DNA of 64,000 nucleotides from RGIG4079 sp045596365. GTDB taxonomy: Bacteria; Bacteroidota; Bacteroidia; Bacteroidales; Muribaculaceae. The notes beneath the pieces were generated by a model. It saw nothing but the letters and a program-made list of their open reading frames with translations, did no database searches and had not been told where the DNA came from. Position 1 is the first letter of the stretch, and each line of letters begins with the position of its first letter. Position numbers and translations under genes: made by a program. Location: NCBI GenBank assembly GCA_045596365.1, contig JAZOCE010000024.1, positions 1 through 64,000 on the forward strand, written 5' to 3'. Of the stretch, positions 16,223 to 25,795 are shown one piece after another.

Positions 16223-16630
16223 TTAGATGGAGTTAATATTGCACTCGCATTTCTTTAGTTCGGCAACACACTTTTCAAGGTCATTGGGGTGAATAACCAC
16301 ATTTGCTTTATCACCTTCGGCAAACGCATACATATACTCAATAAAAATATCGTTTTTAGCCAAATGTTCAAGGATTTCAGAAAGCGAGCCAGCTACATTG
16401 GGGCAACTGATACACACAACATCTGTGAGCATTACAGCAAAGTTTTCTTCGCGCAACACCTCAACAGCACGTTCCACATCAGAGACGATTAAACGCAAAA
16501 TACCAAAATCGGTTGTTTCAGCCATGCTGAATGCATGCATATTAATGCCATATTTACCCAATATCTTGGTAAGGTCATTGATTCGTCCTGTCTTATTTTC
16601 AAGAAAAATTGATAATTGCTTAATAGTCAT
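16223..16630 (-). CDS. Tandem ACT-domain protein
   Basis: 135 residues made of two ACT domains: the first opens with 'TIKQLSIFLENKTGRINDLTKILGKYGIN' and the second with 'CISCPNVAGSLSEILEHLAKNDI'. ACT domains bind amino acids; small stand-alone pairs are regularly found beside phenylacetate-CoA ligase and indolepyruvate oxidoreductase genes in anaerobes. It is the last gene of the minus-strand operon, 17 bases after paaK, and is likely a ligand-sensing or allosteric subunit. Confidence 0.85.
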   Translation of the reverse strand: MTIKQLSIFLENKTGRINDLTKILGKYGINMHAFSMAETTDFGILRLIVSDVERAVEVLREENFAVMLTDVVCISCPNVAGSLSEILEHLAKNDIFIEYMYAFAEGDKANVVIHPNDLEKCVAELKKCECNINSI

Positions 16631-16647
16631 ATCACGTTTATTTTAAA

Positions 16648-17946
16648 TTACAAAATACGTTTATCAATCACATGCTTTCCTTTACCTTGACTACGTTCAA
16701 TGCTATTAGGTTCCATCAAGCGCACATCGGCACTGATTGACAACACGCTTTTAAGTTTGTCACTCAAGCGTTTCTTCATAGCCAACATGCTACCAACATC
16801 GCCACTGAAGAAATCCCTGCGCACCTCTACTTGAACCTGCAAAGTATCCAAATTGTTCACGCGGTCGACTACCAGCATGTATTGAGGCTCAAATTCAGGC
16901 ATTTCAAGGATAACACTTTCAACTTGCGATGGGAACACGTTAATACCACGTATAATGAGCATATCATCGCTACGACCAACGATGCGTCCCATGCGCACTG
17001 ATGTGCGACCACAAGCACATTCACCGGCTTCCAACGTACACAAGTCTTTTGTGCGATAACGCAACAATGGCATACCCTCTTTTGTCAATGTAGTAAACAC
17101 CAACTCGCCTTGTGTGCCATAGGGCAATTGCTCAAATGTCTCGGGATTGATAATTTCGGGATAAAAATGGTCTTCGCAAATGTGAGAGCCGTTTTGCTCT
17201 TGGCACTCATGAGAGACTCCGGGACCCATTATCTCACTTAATCCATAAAGATTATACCCTTTCAAGCCCAAGCGATCCTGTATCTCCTTGCGCATATTTT
17301 CAGTCCAAGGCTCAGCACCGAATGCTCCAATGCGCAAACTGATATCATCCTTGGTCAATCCCATCTTTTCAAGTGTTTCAGCCAAATATAAGGCATAGGA
17401 TGGTGTACATGCAATCCCCGTAATCTTCAAATCGCGAATTAAACGAATGTGCTTTTCAGTATTACCGGTTGATGTAGGAATAACTGTTGCACCAAGATTT
17501 TCCACACCATAATGAGCTCCAAGCCCACCGGTAAACAGTCCATAACCATAGCTCACAGAGAATGTGTCATCACGCGTGATACCATAGGCCGTCAAACAAC
17601 GAGCCATTACCTCTGACCACACAGCCAAATCCTTGCGAGTGTAACCCACAATCGTGGGATTGCCGGTTGTACCCGATGAAGCATGCACACGCACAATCTC
17701 TGACGGAGGTGCCGCCTGCAATCCATAGGGATAATTATCTCGCAAATCCTGTTTGGTTGTAAATGGTAATTTCACAATGTCGTCAATTCTCTTGATATCC
17801 TCCGGAGCAATATCCATCGATTGCATTTTATTGCGATAGAATGGCACATTGTGATAAACATAAGTTACTAATTTCTGTAATCGTTTGCTTTGAAGAGCAT
17901 GCATCTCATCACGACTCATGCACTCCTTATTGGGATTCCAAATCAT
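16648..17946 (-). CDS. paaK: Phenylacetate-CoA ligase
   Basis: 432 residues. AMP-forming adenylate enzyme that activates aryl acids to CoA esters. The ATP/AMP motifs 'SSGTTGNPTIVGYT' near 92-105, 'NLYGLSEIMGPG' near 235-245 and 'YRTKDLCTLE' near 305 are visible, along with the C-terminal 'GRSDDMLIIRGINVFP' hinge. It lies between the aminotransferase gene and the ACT gene. With IorAB upstream, it may convert aryl acids made in amino acid fermentation, or run in the direction of ATP formation. Confidence 0.9.
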   Translation of the reverse strand: MIWNPNKECMSRDEMHALQSKRLQKLVTYVYHNVPFYRNKMQSMDIAPEDIKRIDDIVKLPFTTKQDLRDNYPYGLQAAPPSEIVRVHASSGTTGNPTIVGYTRKDLAVWSEVMARCLTAYGITRDDTFSVSYGYGLFTGGLGAHYGVENLGATVIPTSTGNTEKHIRLIRDLKITGIACTPSYALYLAETLEKMGLTKDDISLRIGAFGAEPWTENMRKEIQDRLGLKGYNLYGLSEIMGPGVSHECQEQNGSHICEDHFYPEIINPETFEQLPYGTQGELVFTTLTKEGMPLLRYRTKDLCTLEAGECACGRTSVRMGRIVGRSDDMLIIRGINVFPSQVESVILEMPEFEPQYMLVVDRVNNLDTLQVQVEVRRDFFSGDVGSMLAMKKRLSDKLKSVLSISADVRLMEPNSIERSQGKGKHVIDKRIL

Positions 17947-17968
17947 ATTATTGTATTATTTATTTCAT

Positions 17969-19279
17969 TTATAATGGGTGATCTTCTTGAAACGCTTTCA
18001 TGCGCTCATTCATCACATCATACAATTCTTCTCGCATGCGCGATGTACATGCACGCACACCTTGTTGTTCACTTCCTGTTGTAGAAAGAGAAATACTGCT
18101 TACACCATAATAGAGTAATTCTTTGAGCAATTCACCTCCGGTCATATTGCCATACCCTATCGTAAAGAAAAATCCATCACCCACCTCTTGAGTTACATCA
18201 TAGTCATAGATAATGTGAAACCCATTGTCGGTAAATATCTTTTTCATCTTCTCTGCTCGGCGAGCATATTCGCGAGTGTCCTCAACAAAATTAATTTTCC
18301 CCTCAGTAGAGAGTCGCAACATCTCGGCATAGGCATATTGTGTTGATGCCGTACAACCCGATGTGATCATATATAATATTGATGCAATCAAAGTCTGCCC
18401 AAACACTCCGGCATCATTGTATCGCTGTGCCAATGCAGGGAAATAGCGGTCATATAACTTGTCGCTGATACATGTCAATGCCATGCGTTGACCGGCATAG
18501 CTGAAAATCTTTGACGATGACAGCATTATAATGTAATTATCGGTGTATCGTGCAACAGTGGGAGGATAAGGAGGCTCAAACGGATGCCCCATATCATGGC
18601 GAAAGTCCATGCAAAAATATGCCAAATCTTCCATAACGATGACATCATATTTTGTAGCTAACTCACCAATAATTGCCAACTCCTCATCTTCAAGGCAGAT
18701 CCATGCCGGATTGTTAGGATTGGAATAAACAATCGCGGCTACATCGCCATCGGCTAACATGCTTTCAAGTTTCTCACGTAATGCCGCACCACGATAATTA
18801 TAGATATCAAACTCTTTCCATTCAGCACCTATAATGCGTAATTGCGATTTCTGAATGGGGAAACCCGGATCAATAAACAGCACTTTGTTTTTCCCCGGAG
18901 TGCGTTGTGTGCAAGCAATAAAAGAGCCATAGGAACCTGCCACACTACCCACTGTTGGAACACATCCTCGTGGAGAAATATCTATATCTAAAAACGCTTT
19001 CACAAAACGTGATGCCTCTTGTTTCAATTCAGGCACACCGGCAGCAGCTGGATATTGGGAGCCAACACCTCTATCAAGAGCCGCTTTTTCGGCTTCCACC
19101 CCCAATTTATTAACAGGCAAACCGGGAGACCCTTGATCCATGCGTATAAACGGAATTCCGGTTTCTCTTTCCAAATATTGCGCAACGAGCAAAACCTCTC
19201 CGATAGTTGCTTGTGAAAGATCTGCGATGTGCAACTCTTTTACAGCCGTTTCAACTAATTCTTCACTAAAAATTTTCAT
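17969..19279 (-). CDS. PLP-dependent class I/II aminotransferase
   Basis: 436 residues. Fold-type I aminotransferase with the Schiff-base Lys in 'SSSKIFSYAGQR' near 255-265, the 'SNPNNPAW' substrate loop near 185-192 and the 'MEDLAYFCMDF' cofactor Asp. The gene sits between iorB and paaK. It probably converts an aromatic or branched-chain amino acid to its 2-oxo acid, which IorAB then oxidises. The exact amino acid cannot be read from the sequence. Confidence 0.85.
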   Translation of the reverse strand: MKIFSEELVETAVKELHIADLSQATIGEVLLVAQYLERETGIPFIRMDQGSPGLPVNKLGVEAEKAALDRGVGSQYPAAAGVPELKQEASRFVKAFLDIDISPRGCVPTVGSVAGSYGSFIACTQRTPGKNKVLFIDPGFPIQKSQLRIIGAEWKEFDIYNYRGAALREKLESMLADGDVAAIVYSNPNNPAWICLEDEELAIIGELATKYDVIVMEDLAYFCMDFRHDMGHPFEPPYPPTVARYTDNYIIMLSSSKIFSYAGQRMALTCISDKLYDRYFPALAQRYNDAGVFGQTLIASILYMITSGCTASTQYAYAEMLRLSTEGKINFVEDTREYARRAEKMKKIFTDNGFHIIYDYDVTQEVGDGFFFTIGYGNMTGGELLKELLYYGVSSISLSTTGSEQQGVRACTSRMREELYDVMNERMKAFQEDHPL

Positions 19280-19290
19280 CTTGACTGCAT

Positions 19291-19866
19291 TTATTTTACA
19301 GCATTCAATCCTATATCAAATGCCTTTTGATTCATTTCTACTACAGCATCACCTTTTGATGCAAACACGCGAGCAATACTTTGACGAAGTTGTTCAGGAG
19401 TCAAGATTTCAATATATTTTGCCGCCATCCCAAGCAATACAACATTGGCACTTTTAGGCACATTATTCTCTTTTGCTACATCTTCAATGGGGAGTATCTC
19501 CACTTGTGGCAAATTATTAATCTCTTGCATCAATGTATCCTCATCGGGATAATTAGGAATATTCTTAAATGCATGAGACGAAGTTACCACACACCCATTT
19601 TTATCCAAATAAGGCACATATCTAAGAGCTTCCATCGGCTCCATTGATATTATCAAATCAGCCGCACCTTGTTTTATCAAGTCAGAATATATCTCCTCGG
19701 TAGATAAACGCAAATTAGATTGGACATCGCCACCTCTCTGGCTCATACCATGAACTTCGGCTTGTTTTAGATTTATCCCATTAGCCGCAGCAGCATCACC
19801 TATGATTGTCGCTATTGTGAGAATTCCTTGACCTCCCACTCCTGCCAATATTATATCTTTTTTCAT
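19291..19866 (-). CDS. iorB: Indolepyruvate:ferredoxin oxidoreductase, beta subunit
   Basis: 191 residues, normal for IorB. The gamma-type domain begins with 'GVGGQGILTIATIIGDAA' and has the 'HGMSQRGGDVQSNLRLS' stretch. Together with IorA it oxidatively decarboxylates aryl 2-oxo acids to acyl-CoA, with reduced ferredoxin as electron product. The start overlaps the iorA stop by 4 bases (translational coupling). Confidence 0.92.
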   Translation of the reverse strand: MKKDIILAGVGGQGILTIATIIGDAAAANGINLKQAEVHGMSQRGGDVQSNLRLSTEEIYSDLIKQGAADLIISMEPMEALRYVPYLDKNGCVVTSSHAFKNIPNYPDEDTLMQEINNLPQVEILPIEDVAKENNVPKSANVVLLGMAAKYIEILTPEQLRQSIARVFASKGDAVVEMNQKAFDIGLNAVK

Positions 19867-21476
19867 TGTTTTTGAGCTTTTTGTTTACGAAGTTTGCGAT
19901 TTAGTGTTTGGATACATTCTCGACGAGGAATAATTACCGACACACCTTTATACTCAATTTCTTCACGAATAATGCGAGTGATTTCATCCATGTTTTTAGG
20001 CAATGGGACAACTACACGCACATGTTCTGGTTCAACGCCCAATCCCAAACAAATGGCTTCAAACTTATTTGTTCCGGCAGAGTCTTGTCCTCCGGTCATT
20101 GCCGTAGTGAGATTATCCGATATCATTACCGTAATATTGGAATTGTCGTTAACGGCGTCCAACAAACCGGTCATTCCCGAGTGGGTAAATGTCGAGTCTC
20201 CAATAACTGCTATTGCCGGGTGTACTCCTGCATCGGCAGCACCCTTTGCCATAGTTATCGATGCGCCCATATCCACGCAACTATCTATTGCGCGGAATGG
20301 AGGCAATGCTCCAAGTGTATAGCAACCGATATCACCAAATATGCGAGCGCCTGCATACTCGGCAGCCACTTTATTTAATGCATCATAAACATCCCGATGT
20401 CCGCAACCTTGACATAGTGCCGGTGGACGAGGCATTACATTCTGTACATTTTCAAATGTTTGTTCCATTTTTATCCCCAATGCTTCTCCTACACAATCGG
20501 GAGTTAGTTCTCCCATTCGAGGCAAATCACCTGTGAGACGACCTTTCAACACATAGTCTGCTCCAAGCAATGCTTTTACTTGCTCCTCAACAAGAGGTTG
20601 ACCATCTTCGGCAACGAGTAATGATTCACAATTAACGGCAAACTCTTTTATCTTTTCTTCAGGGATAGGATATTGAGATATTTTTAACACCGACACGCCC
20701 AACTGCTTGGGGTTATTTTCCATTACATAATTATATGCAATACCACAAGCAATAACACCTATCTTAGTTTTGCCATCTCCTACTTGCTTATTATATTTTG
20801 TTGTTTCTGACAATGCCAATAATTCAGGTTGTTTTGCCACCAATCCTGCATATTGATGTCGAGCATTTCCAGGCAACAACACCCAATGAGTGCGCTCATT
20901 ATCAGGATTAAGAGCATTTTGAGCAATAGCTGTTCTCACCTCGACTCCTGCACGTGAATGTGCCAATCGAGTAACTATGCGCATCAACACCGGCAATTTC
21001 ATCTGTTCCGACAACTCATAAGCATACTGCATCATATCGTATGCTTCCTGCTGAGAAGAAGGCTCAAGAATGGGTATCATTGCAAATTTACCATAGAAAC
21101 GTGAGTCTTGCTCATTTTGAGACGAGTGCATCGATGGATCATCAGCAGCAAGCACAACAAGACCTCCATTTACTCCTGTTATTGCCGAATTCACAAAAGC
21201 ATCGGCGGCAACATTCATACCCACATGCTTCATACACACCAATGCACGTTTTCCGGCATAAGACATTCCCAAAGCGGCTTCCATCGCTGTTTTTTCGTTG
21301 GTACACCATCGGCTACGCACATCAGAAGCATTGGCTTGAATATATTCAGTTATTTCGGTTGAGGGTGTTCCCGGATAGGCATATACACCACTAATTCCGG
21401 CATGTATAGCTCCTAATGCTATCGCCTCATCTCCCAACAATAATTTTCTCTCTATCATTATTTCTTTTTTTTGCAT
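19863..21476 (-). CDS. iorA: Indolepyruvate:ferredoxin oxidoreductase, alpha subunit, without ferredoxin tail
   Basis: 537 residues. It contains the PP/Pyr domain ('AYPGTPSTEITEY', 'NEKTAMEAALGMSYAGKRAL') and a C-terminal TPP-binding domain ('CQGCGHRDVYDAL', 'GDIGCYTLG', 'GDSTFTHSGMTGL'). Many IorA proteins end with a two-cluster ferredoxin domain of CxxCxxCxxxCP motifs; here the chain stops at 'PRRECIQT' plus a basic tail, before that domain. Electrons would then need a separate acceptor protein. It follows the nitrilase-like gene by 2 bases. Confidence 0.9.
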   Translation of the reverse strand: MQKKEIMIERKLLLGDEAIALGAIHAGISGVYAYPGTPSTEITEYIQANASDVRSRWCTNEKTAMEAALGMSYAGKRALVCMKHVGMNVAADAFVNSAITGVNGGLVVLAADDPSMHSSQNEQDSRFYGKFAMIPILEPSSQQEAYDMMQYAYELSEQMKLPVLMRIVTRLAHSRAGVEVRTAIAQNALNPDNERTHWVLLPGNARHQYAGLVAKQPELLALSETTKYNKQVGDGKTKIGVIACGIAYNYVMENNPKQLGVSVLKISQYPIPEEKIKEFAVNCESLLVAEDGQPLVEEQVKALLGADYVLKGRLTGDLPRMGELTPDCVGEALGIKMEQTFENVQNVMPRPPALCQGCGHRDVYDALNKVAAEYAGARIFGDIGCYTLGALPPFRAIDSCVDMGASITMAKGAADAGVHPAIAVIGDSTFTHSGMTGLLDAVNDNSNITVMISDNLTTAMTGGQDSAGTNKFEAICLGLGVEPEHVRVVVPLPKNMDEITRIIREEIEYKGVSVIIPRRECIQTLNRKLRKQKAQKQ

Positions 21477-21478
21477 TT

Positions 21479-22225
21479 TTAATCGGCATCATTCAGCACC
21501 GGAAATTTCTTACGAAACGCCTCCAATGCATTCATGTCTATCTCAACTGTAGCCTCACATTCCACTCCATCTTCACATGAAGCAATAACCTTTCCATAAG
21601 GGTCTATTACCACGCTACTCCCACAGTATTTACATGCAGGATCCTCTCCCACTCGATTTACTCCTGCTACATAGCATTGATTTTCAATAGCACGAGCCAC
21701 CAGCAATGCGCTCCATGCCGACACTCGTGGCGTTGGCCAACTTGCTACATATAAAATCATATCATAATCCCCTCTGTTGCGCGACCACACAGGGAAACGC
21801 AAATCATAGCACACCTCAAGCAAGATGCGTACACCTCTAAATTCTACTACAACACGTTCTTGACCGGGAGTAAAACGAAGATGCTCGCCGCCATAGGTAA
21901 ATAAGTGTTTCTTATCATAGAATGAGACACTACCATCGGGCTTCACAAAGTAAAATCGATTGTAATACTTACCTTCACTTGTTACAGCTACGCTACCGGC
22001 TATCGCGGCATTAATTTCAGCCGATTTCTGTTTCATCCATTGCAAAGTGGGACTATCAAAGCTCTCTGCTATTCCCTCCGGATTGGTACAAAATCCGGTA
22101 GAGAACATTTCGGGCAATACGTATATATCTGCTCCCGGATTGCGCGATATCGTTTCATCAGCTCTACGCACATTCTCTTCAGGAGATGCCCATACTATAT
22201 CTCGTTGTAATATTGTAATTTTCAT
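21479..22225 (-). CDS. Carbon-nitrogen hydrolase (omega-amidase/YafV-like)
   Basis: 248 residues from the ATG at 22225. The nitrilase triad is visible: Glu in 'LPEMFSTGF', Lys in 'FYDKKHLF' and Cys in 'LLEVCYDLRFPVW'. The 'EMFSTGF' context resembles omega-amidases, which hydrolyse 2-oxoglutaramate-type amides formed by glutamine transaminases. As the first gene of the aminotransferase/IorAB/PaaK operon, that role would make sense (inference). The longer in-frame start at 22255 lies upstream of the promoter box and is rejected. Confidence 0.82.
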   Translation of the reverse strand: MKITILQRDIVWASPEENVRRADETISRNPGADIYVLPEMFSTGFCTNPEGIAESFDSPTLQWMKQKSAEINAAIAGSVAVTSEGKYYNRFYFVKPDGSVSFYDKKHLFTYGGEHLRFTPGQERVVVEFRGVRILLEVCYDLRFPVWSRNRGDYDMILYVASWPTPRVSAWSALLVARAIENQCYVAGVNRVGEDPACKYCGSSVVIDPYGKVIASCEDGVECEATVEIDMNALEAFRKKFPVLNDAD

Positions 22226-22243
22226 TTTATCGCCTTTAAACTG

Positions 22244-22251
22244 CAAATATA
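22244..22251 (-). promoter_or_regulatory. -7 box of the amidase-ior-paaK operon
   Basis: The minus strand reads TATATTTG, matching TAnnTTTG, 19 bases before the ATG at 22225. Confidence 0.55.
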
Positions 22252-22391
22252 GCAATTATAACTCTAACCACATTAAAAACACTAACATTTTGCATGCTTT
22301 TTACGTCAAATAATAACATTATTCCACTTCACAACTATACTATCTTGCTCAAAAAATCTTTTTTTGCTTACTTTGCACAAAATTCTATTCA

Positions 22392-23198
22392 ATGGCAATT
22401 ATCGAAATCACCTCTTTACAATACCCCGGAGTGGAAATTTTTGCAACGCTCACTGAGGCACAATTACGCAATCGAATTGAGCCGGAAAAGGGTATTTTTA
22501 TTGCCGAAAGCCCAAAGGTGATTAATGTAGCCCTTAATGCCGGATATGAACCTATTGCCATCCTTTGTGAGCAAAAGCACATCTCAGGCGATGCAGCATC
22601 AATCATTGAACGTTGCCCCGATATTCCCATATACACCGGCTCACGAGACCTACTTGCGACACTCACAGGATATACACTCACTCGTGGAGTATTGTGTGCC
22701 ATGAAACGTCCTCATCCGTTAAACGTAGAAGATGTATGTAATAACGCACAACGCATTGTTGTGATTGACGGAGTTGTTGACACTACCAATATTGGAGCGA
22801 TATTTCGCTCAGCAGCGGCACTCGGGATTGACGCCGTTCTACTCACCCCATCTTCATGTGATCCTCTTAACAGGCGAGCCATCAGAGTATCAATGGGATC
22901 TGTGTTTCTCGTCCCTTGGACATGGATTGACGGCTCTCTCAATCGGCTCAAAGAGATTGGGTTCCGCACAGTAGCAATGGCGTTAAGCGACAATTCCATT
23001 TCGATTGATAACCCCACTCTATCAGCCGAGCCTCGACTTGCAATCATCATGGGAACCGAAGGTGACGGACTCGCTAAAGAGACAATCGCTGATGCTGACT
23101 ATGTTGTGCGCATCCCCATGTCTCACAATGTTGATTCCCTTAATGTTGCTGCTGCATCGGCCATCGCCTTTTGGCAATTAAGAAAGAATACCCAATGA
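22392..23198 (+). CDS. TrmH/SpoU-family RNA 2'-O-methyltransferase
   Basis: 268 residues. An N-terminal substrate-binding domain (about 1-105) precedes a SPOUT domain with the family motifs 'DTTNIGAIFRSAAALG', 'IIMGTEGDGL' and 'VRIPMSHNVDSLNVAAASAIAFW'. It methylates a ribose 2'-OH in rRNA or tRNA using SAM; the target site is not deducible. The stop codon overlaps the start of the EamA gene (ATGA), so they form a coupled pair. Confidence 0.9.
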   Translation: MAIIEITSLQYPGVEIFATLTEAQLRNRIEPEKGIFIAESPKVINVALNAGYEPIAILCEQKHISGDAASIIERCPDIPIYTGSRDLLATLTGYTLTRGVLCAMKRPHPLNVEDVCNNAQRIVVIDGVVDTTNIGAIFRSAAALGIDAVLLTPSSCDPLNRRAIRVSMGSVFLVPWTWIDGSLNRLKEIGFRTVAMALSDNSISIDNPTLSAEPRLAIIMGTEGDGLAKETIADADYVVRIPMSHNVDSLNVAAASAIAFWQLRKNTQ

Positions 23199-24115
23199 CA
23201 AAAAATAGTTCAACAATAGGACATATAGCATGCTTTGCTGCATATGCAATATTCGGATTCAATATCATCGTATGCAAAGACTTGACAAGTGGGAATATTG
23301 TTTCTCCCATGGCATTATTTTGCATACGCTCTATCGGTGCCGGATTGATATTCTGGATTATATCTCTTTTTATGCCTACTGAAAAGGTTGATAAACATGA
23401 CTATTTGAAAATCTTTGCTGCATCAATCTTAGGATTTTTCTTGACTCAAATTACATTCTTAATGGCAATATCAGAAATTACGCCAATGGATTGTTCCATA
23501 GTCAGTTCCATGTCGCCCATATACACAATGTTTATTGCCGCAATAGTGCTTAGGGAACCCATTACATTGAAAAAGTCCGGTGGTGTACTTTTGAGTTTTG
23601 CCGGAATAATATATTTAATATTAAATAGCACTCGTGCATCGGGAAATGTAGCCGAAAGTTCAGCTATGGGTATTGCATTAATGGTGATTAACAGCATCTG
23701 TTTTTCATTATATCTTGGTATGTTTAAACCCACAATTACAAAATACTCCGTTATCACTTTCATGAAATGGATATTTCTGTTTTCCACAGTCGTATCTCTA
23801 CCATTTTCATTGAACGAAATCTTGACCATAGACTACTGCATGCTCCCATCTTCATTCATCGGCGAATTGATATTTTTAATAATTTGCGCTACTTTTATCA
23901 CATATTTCCTTATTCCTATAGGGCAAAAAAACATACGTCCAACTCTTGTGAGCATGTACTCCTATGTCCAACCCATAATCGCCATTGCTATAAGCATATA
24001 CATTGGGATGGACTCCCTCAGCTGGCAAAAAATTGTAGCAGCGACAACCGTCTTTGCAGGCGTTGTGCTTGTAAGTTTCAGTCGCGCAGCAAAATCTACT
24101 TTAACAACAAAATAA
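23195..24115 (+). CDS. EamA/DMT-family transporter
   Basis: 306 residues from the ATG that overlaps the upstream stop as ATGA. About ten transmembrane helices, arranged as two EamA repeats of five ('CFAAYAIFGFNIIVCKDL' and 'GIALMVINSICFSLYLGMF'), with the characteristic end-of-repeat 'SFAGIIYLIL' and 'VFAGVVLVSFS' segments. This is an inner-membrane drug/metabolite transporter family; the substrate is unknown. The longer reading from 23171 is less likely because of the tight coupling. Confidence 0.88.
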   Translation: MTKNSSTIGHIACFAAYAIFGFNIIVCKDLTSGNIVSPMALFCIRSIGAGLIFWIISLFMPTEKVDKHDYLKIFAASILGFFLTQITFLMAISEITPMDCSIVSSMSPIYTMFIAAIVLREPITLKKSGGVLLSFAGIIYLILNSTRASGNVAESSAMGIALMVINSICFSLYLGMFKPTITKYSVITFMKWIFLFSTVVSLPFSLNEILTIDYCMLPSSFIGELIFLIICATFITYFLIPIGQKNIRPTLVSMYSYVQPIIAIAISIYIGMDSLSWQKIVAATTVFAGVVLVSFSRAAKSTLTTK

Positions 24116-24197
24116 CATTCTATATAATCGAACTAATCTCAGTCTTTCTCTGTTTTTATTGTTGAAGATTAAATAAATTTTGATAATAAAAACTTTT

Positions 24198-25652
24198 ATG
24201 GACGAAAAAAGACTTACTGCTGCTAATGGAAGACACATTGCAGACAACCAAAACACACAAACGGCAGGACAACGCGGACCTATTTTGATGCAAGATCCTT
24301 GGTTTCTTGAAAAATTAGGACACTTCGACAGAGAAGTTATTCCTGAAAGGCGCATGCACGCTAAGGGCTCAGGTGCCTATGGGACATTTACCGTAACTCA
24401 CGATATTACAAAATATACTCGAGCAGCTATTTTTAGCGAAATAGGCAAACAAACGGAGTGTTTTGTCAGATTCTCTACCGTAGCAGGTGAACGTGGTGCT
24501 GCCGATGCTGAACGTGATATAAGAGGATTTGCCATGAAATTTTATACCGAAGCAGGAAATTGGGATTTAGTTGGGAACAATACTCCGGTATTTTTTCTTC
24601 GCGACCCATTAAAATTCCCCGATTTAAATCACGCAATAAAAAGAGATCCCAGAACAAACATGCGTAGTGCAAACAACAATTGGGATTTTTGGACATTGTT
24701 GCCTGAAGCATTACACCAAATTACAATAACAATGAGTCCGCGTGGCATACCTCTTTCTTATCGACATATGCATGGTTTTGGCAGCCACACATATAGTTTT
24801 ATTAATGCTGACAATAAACGCACATGGGTAAAATTCCATTTACGCACATTACAAGGAATAAAATGTTTAACCGATGAAGAGGCTGAAGCAATTATTGCTA
24901 AAGATCGAGAATCTCATCAACGCGATTTATTTAACAGCATCGAAAATGGAGATTTCCCACGATGGCTATTTCAAGTGCAACTAATGACCGAAGAACAAGC
25001 CGATAATTATCGCATAAATCCGTTTGATTTAACAAAAGTATGGCCTCATGGTGATTTCCCATTGCATGATGTAGGTATTCTTGAATTAAACCGCAACCCT
25101 GAAAATTATTTTGCCGAAGTAGAACAATCGGCATTCAATCCGATGAACATCATTGATGGCATAGGTTTTTCTCCCGACAAAATGTTACAAGGGCGCTTAT
25201 TCTCCTATGGCGATGCTCAACGATATCGGCTTGGTGTCAATGCCGAACAAATACCGGTAAATCGCCCCAGATGCCCCGTTCATGCCTACCATCGTGATGG
25301 AGCGATGCGTGTCGATGGCAACTATGGAGCAGCAAAAGGCTATGAGCCTAACAGCTATGGTGAGTGGAAAGATTCTCCACATCTTAAAGAGCCCCCATTG
25401 GCTATACATGGCGATGCCTATAACTATAATGAGCGAGAATATGACGATGATTATTATAGCCAACCGGGAGATTTATTCAGACTCATGCCGACTGACGAGC
25501 AACAACTATTATTTGAAAATACAGCAAGGGCAATGGGTGATGCAGAACTATTTATAAAACAACGCCATGTGCGCAATTGCTATCGTGCCGACCCTGCCTA
25601 CGGAATTGGTGTTGCAAAAGCATTAGGCATTTCCCTCCCTGATGACCTTTAA
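24198..25652 (+). CDS. katA: Catalase (haem, small-subunit type)
   Basis: 484 residues from the ATG at 24198; the TTG at 24180 is a less likely start. Dismutates H2O2. The distal His54 lies in 'RRMHAKGSGAYG', the distal Asn in 'DLVGNNTPVFF' and the proximal haem-ligand Tyr in 'RLFSYGDAQRYR'. Length and the end of the chain fit clade 3 catalases. It fits the OxyR, Dps and AhpCF genes nearby and indicates aerotolerance. A terminator hairpin follows. Confidence 0.95.
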   Translation: MDEKRLTAANGRHIADNQNTQTAGQRGPILMQDPWFLEKLGHFDREVIPERRMHAKGSGAYGTFTVTHDITKYTRAAIFSEIGKQTECFVRFSTVAGERGAADAERDIRGFAMKFYTEAGNWDLVGNNTPVFFLRDPLKFPDLNHAIKRDPRTNMRSANNNWDFWTLLPEALHQITITMSPRGIPLSYRHMHGFGSHTYSFINADNKRTWVKFHLRTLQGIKCLTDEEAEAIIAKDRESHQRDLFNSIENGDFPRWLFQVQLMTEEQADNYRINPFDLTKVWPHGDFPLHDVGILELNRNPENYFAEVEQSAFNPMNIIDGIGFSPDKMLQGRLFSYGDAQRYRLGVNAEQIPVNRPRCPVHAYHRDGAMRVDGNYGAAKGYEPNSYGEWKDSPHLKEPPLAIHGDAYNYNEREYDDDYYSQPGDLFRLMPTDEQQLLFENTARAMGDAELFIKQRHVRNCYRADPAYGIGVAKALGISLPDDL

Positions 25653-25674
25653 ACCTTCATAATATATATCAATC

Positions 25675-25703
25675 GAAAACGTGGGTATTGAACTCACGTT
25701 TTC
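25675..25703 (+). terminator. Terminator after katA
   Basis: GAAAACGTG pairs with CACGTTTTC around a short loop, followed by TTATCTTA. Confidence 0.55.
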
Positions 25704-25748
25704 TTATCTTACTATGGGTCTTAGAATATCTTTCTGTTGTGTTTATTC

Positions 25749-25777
25749 TTGACTTAACAATTAATTCACTACCTTTG
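25749..25777 (+). promoter_or_regulatory. Promoter of the 183-residue hypothetical gene
   Basis: TTGAC at 25749 and TACCTTTG at 25770-25777 match the Bacteroidetes -33/-7 pair with normal spacing. The box lies 18 bases before the ATG at 25796 and rules out upstream in-frame starts. Confidence 0.6.
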
Positions 25778-25795
25778 ATACAAAATTTTGACACA

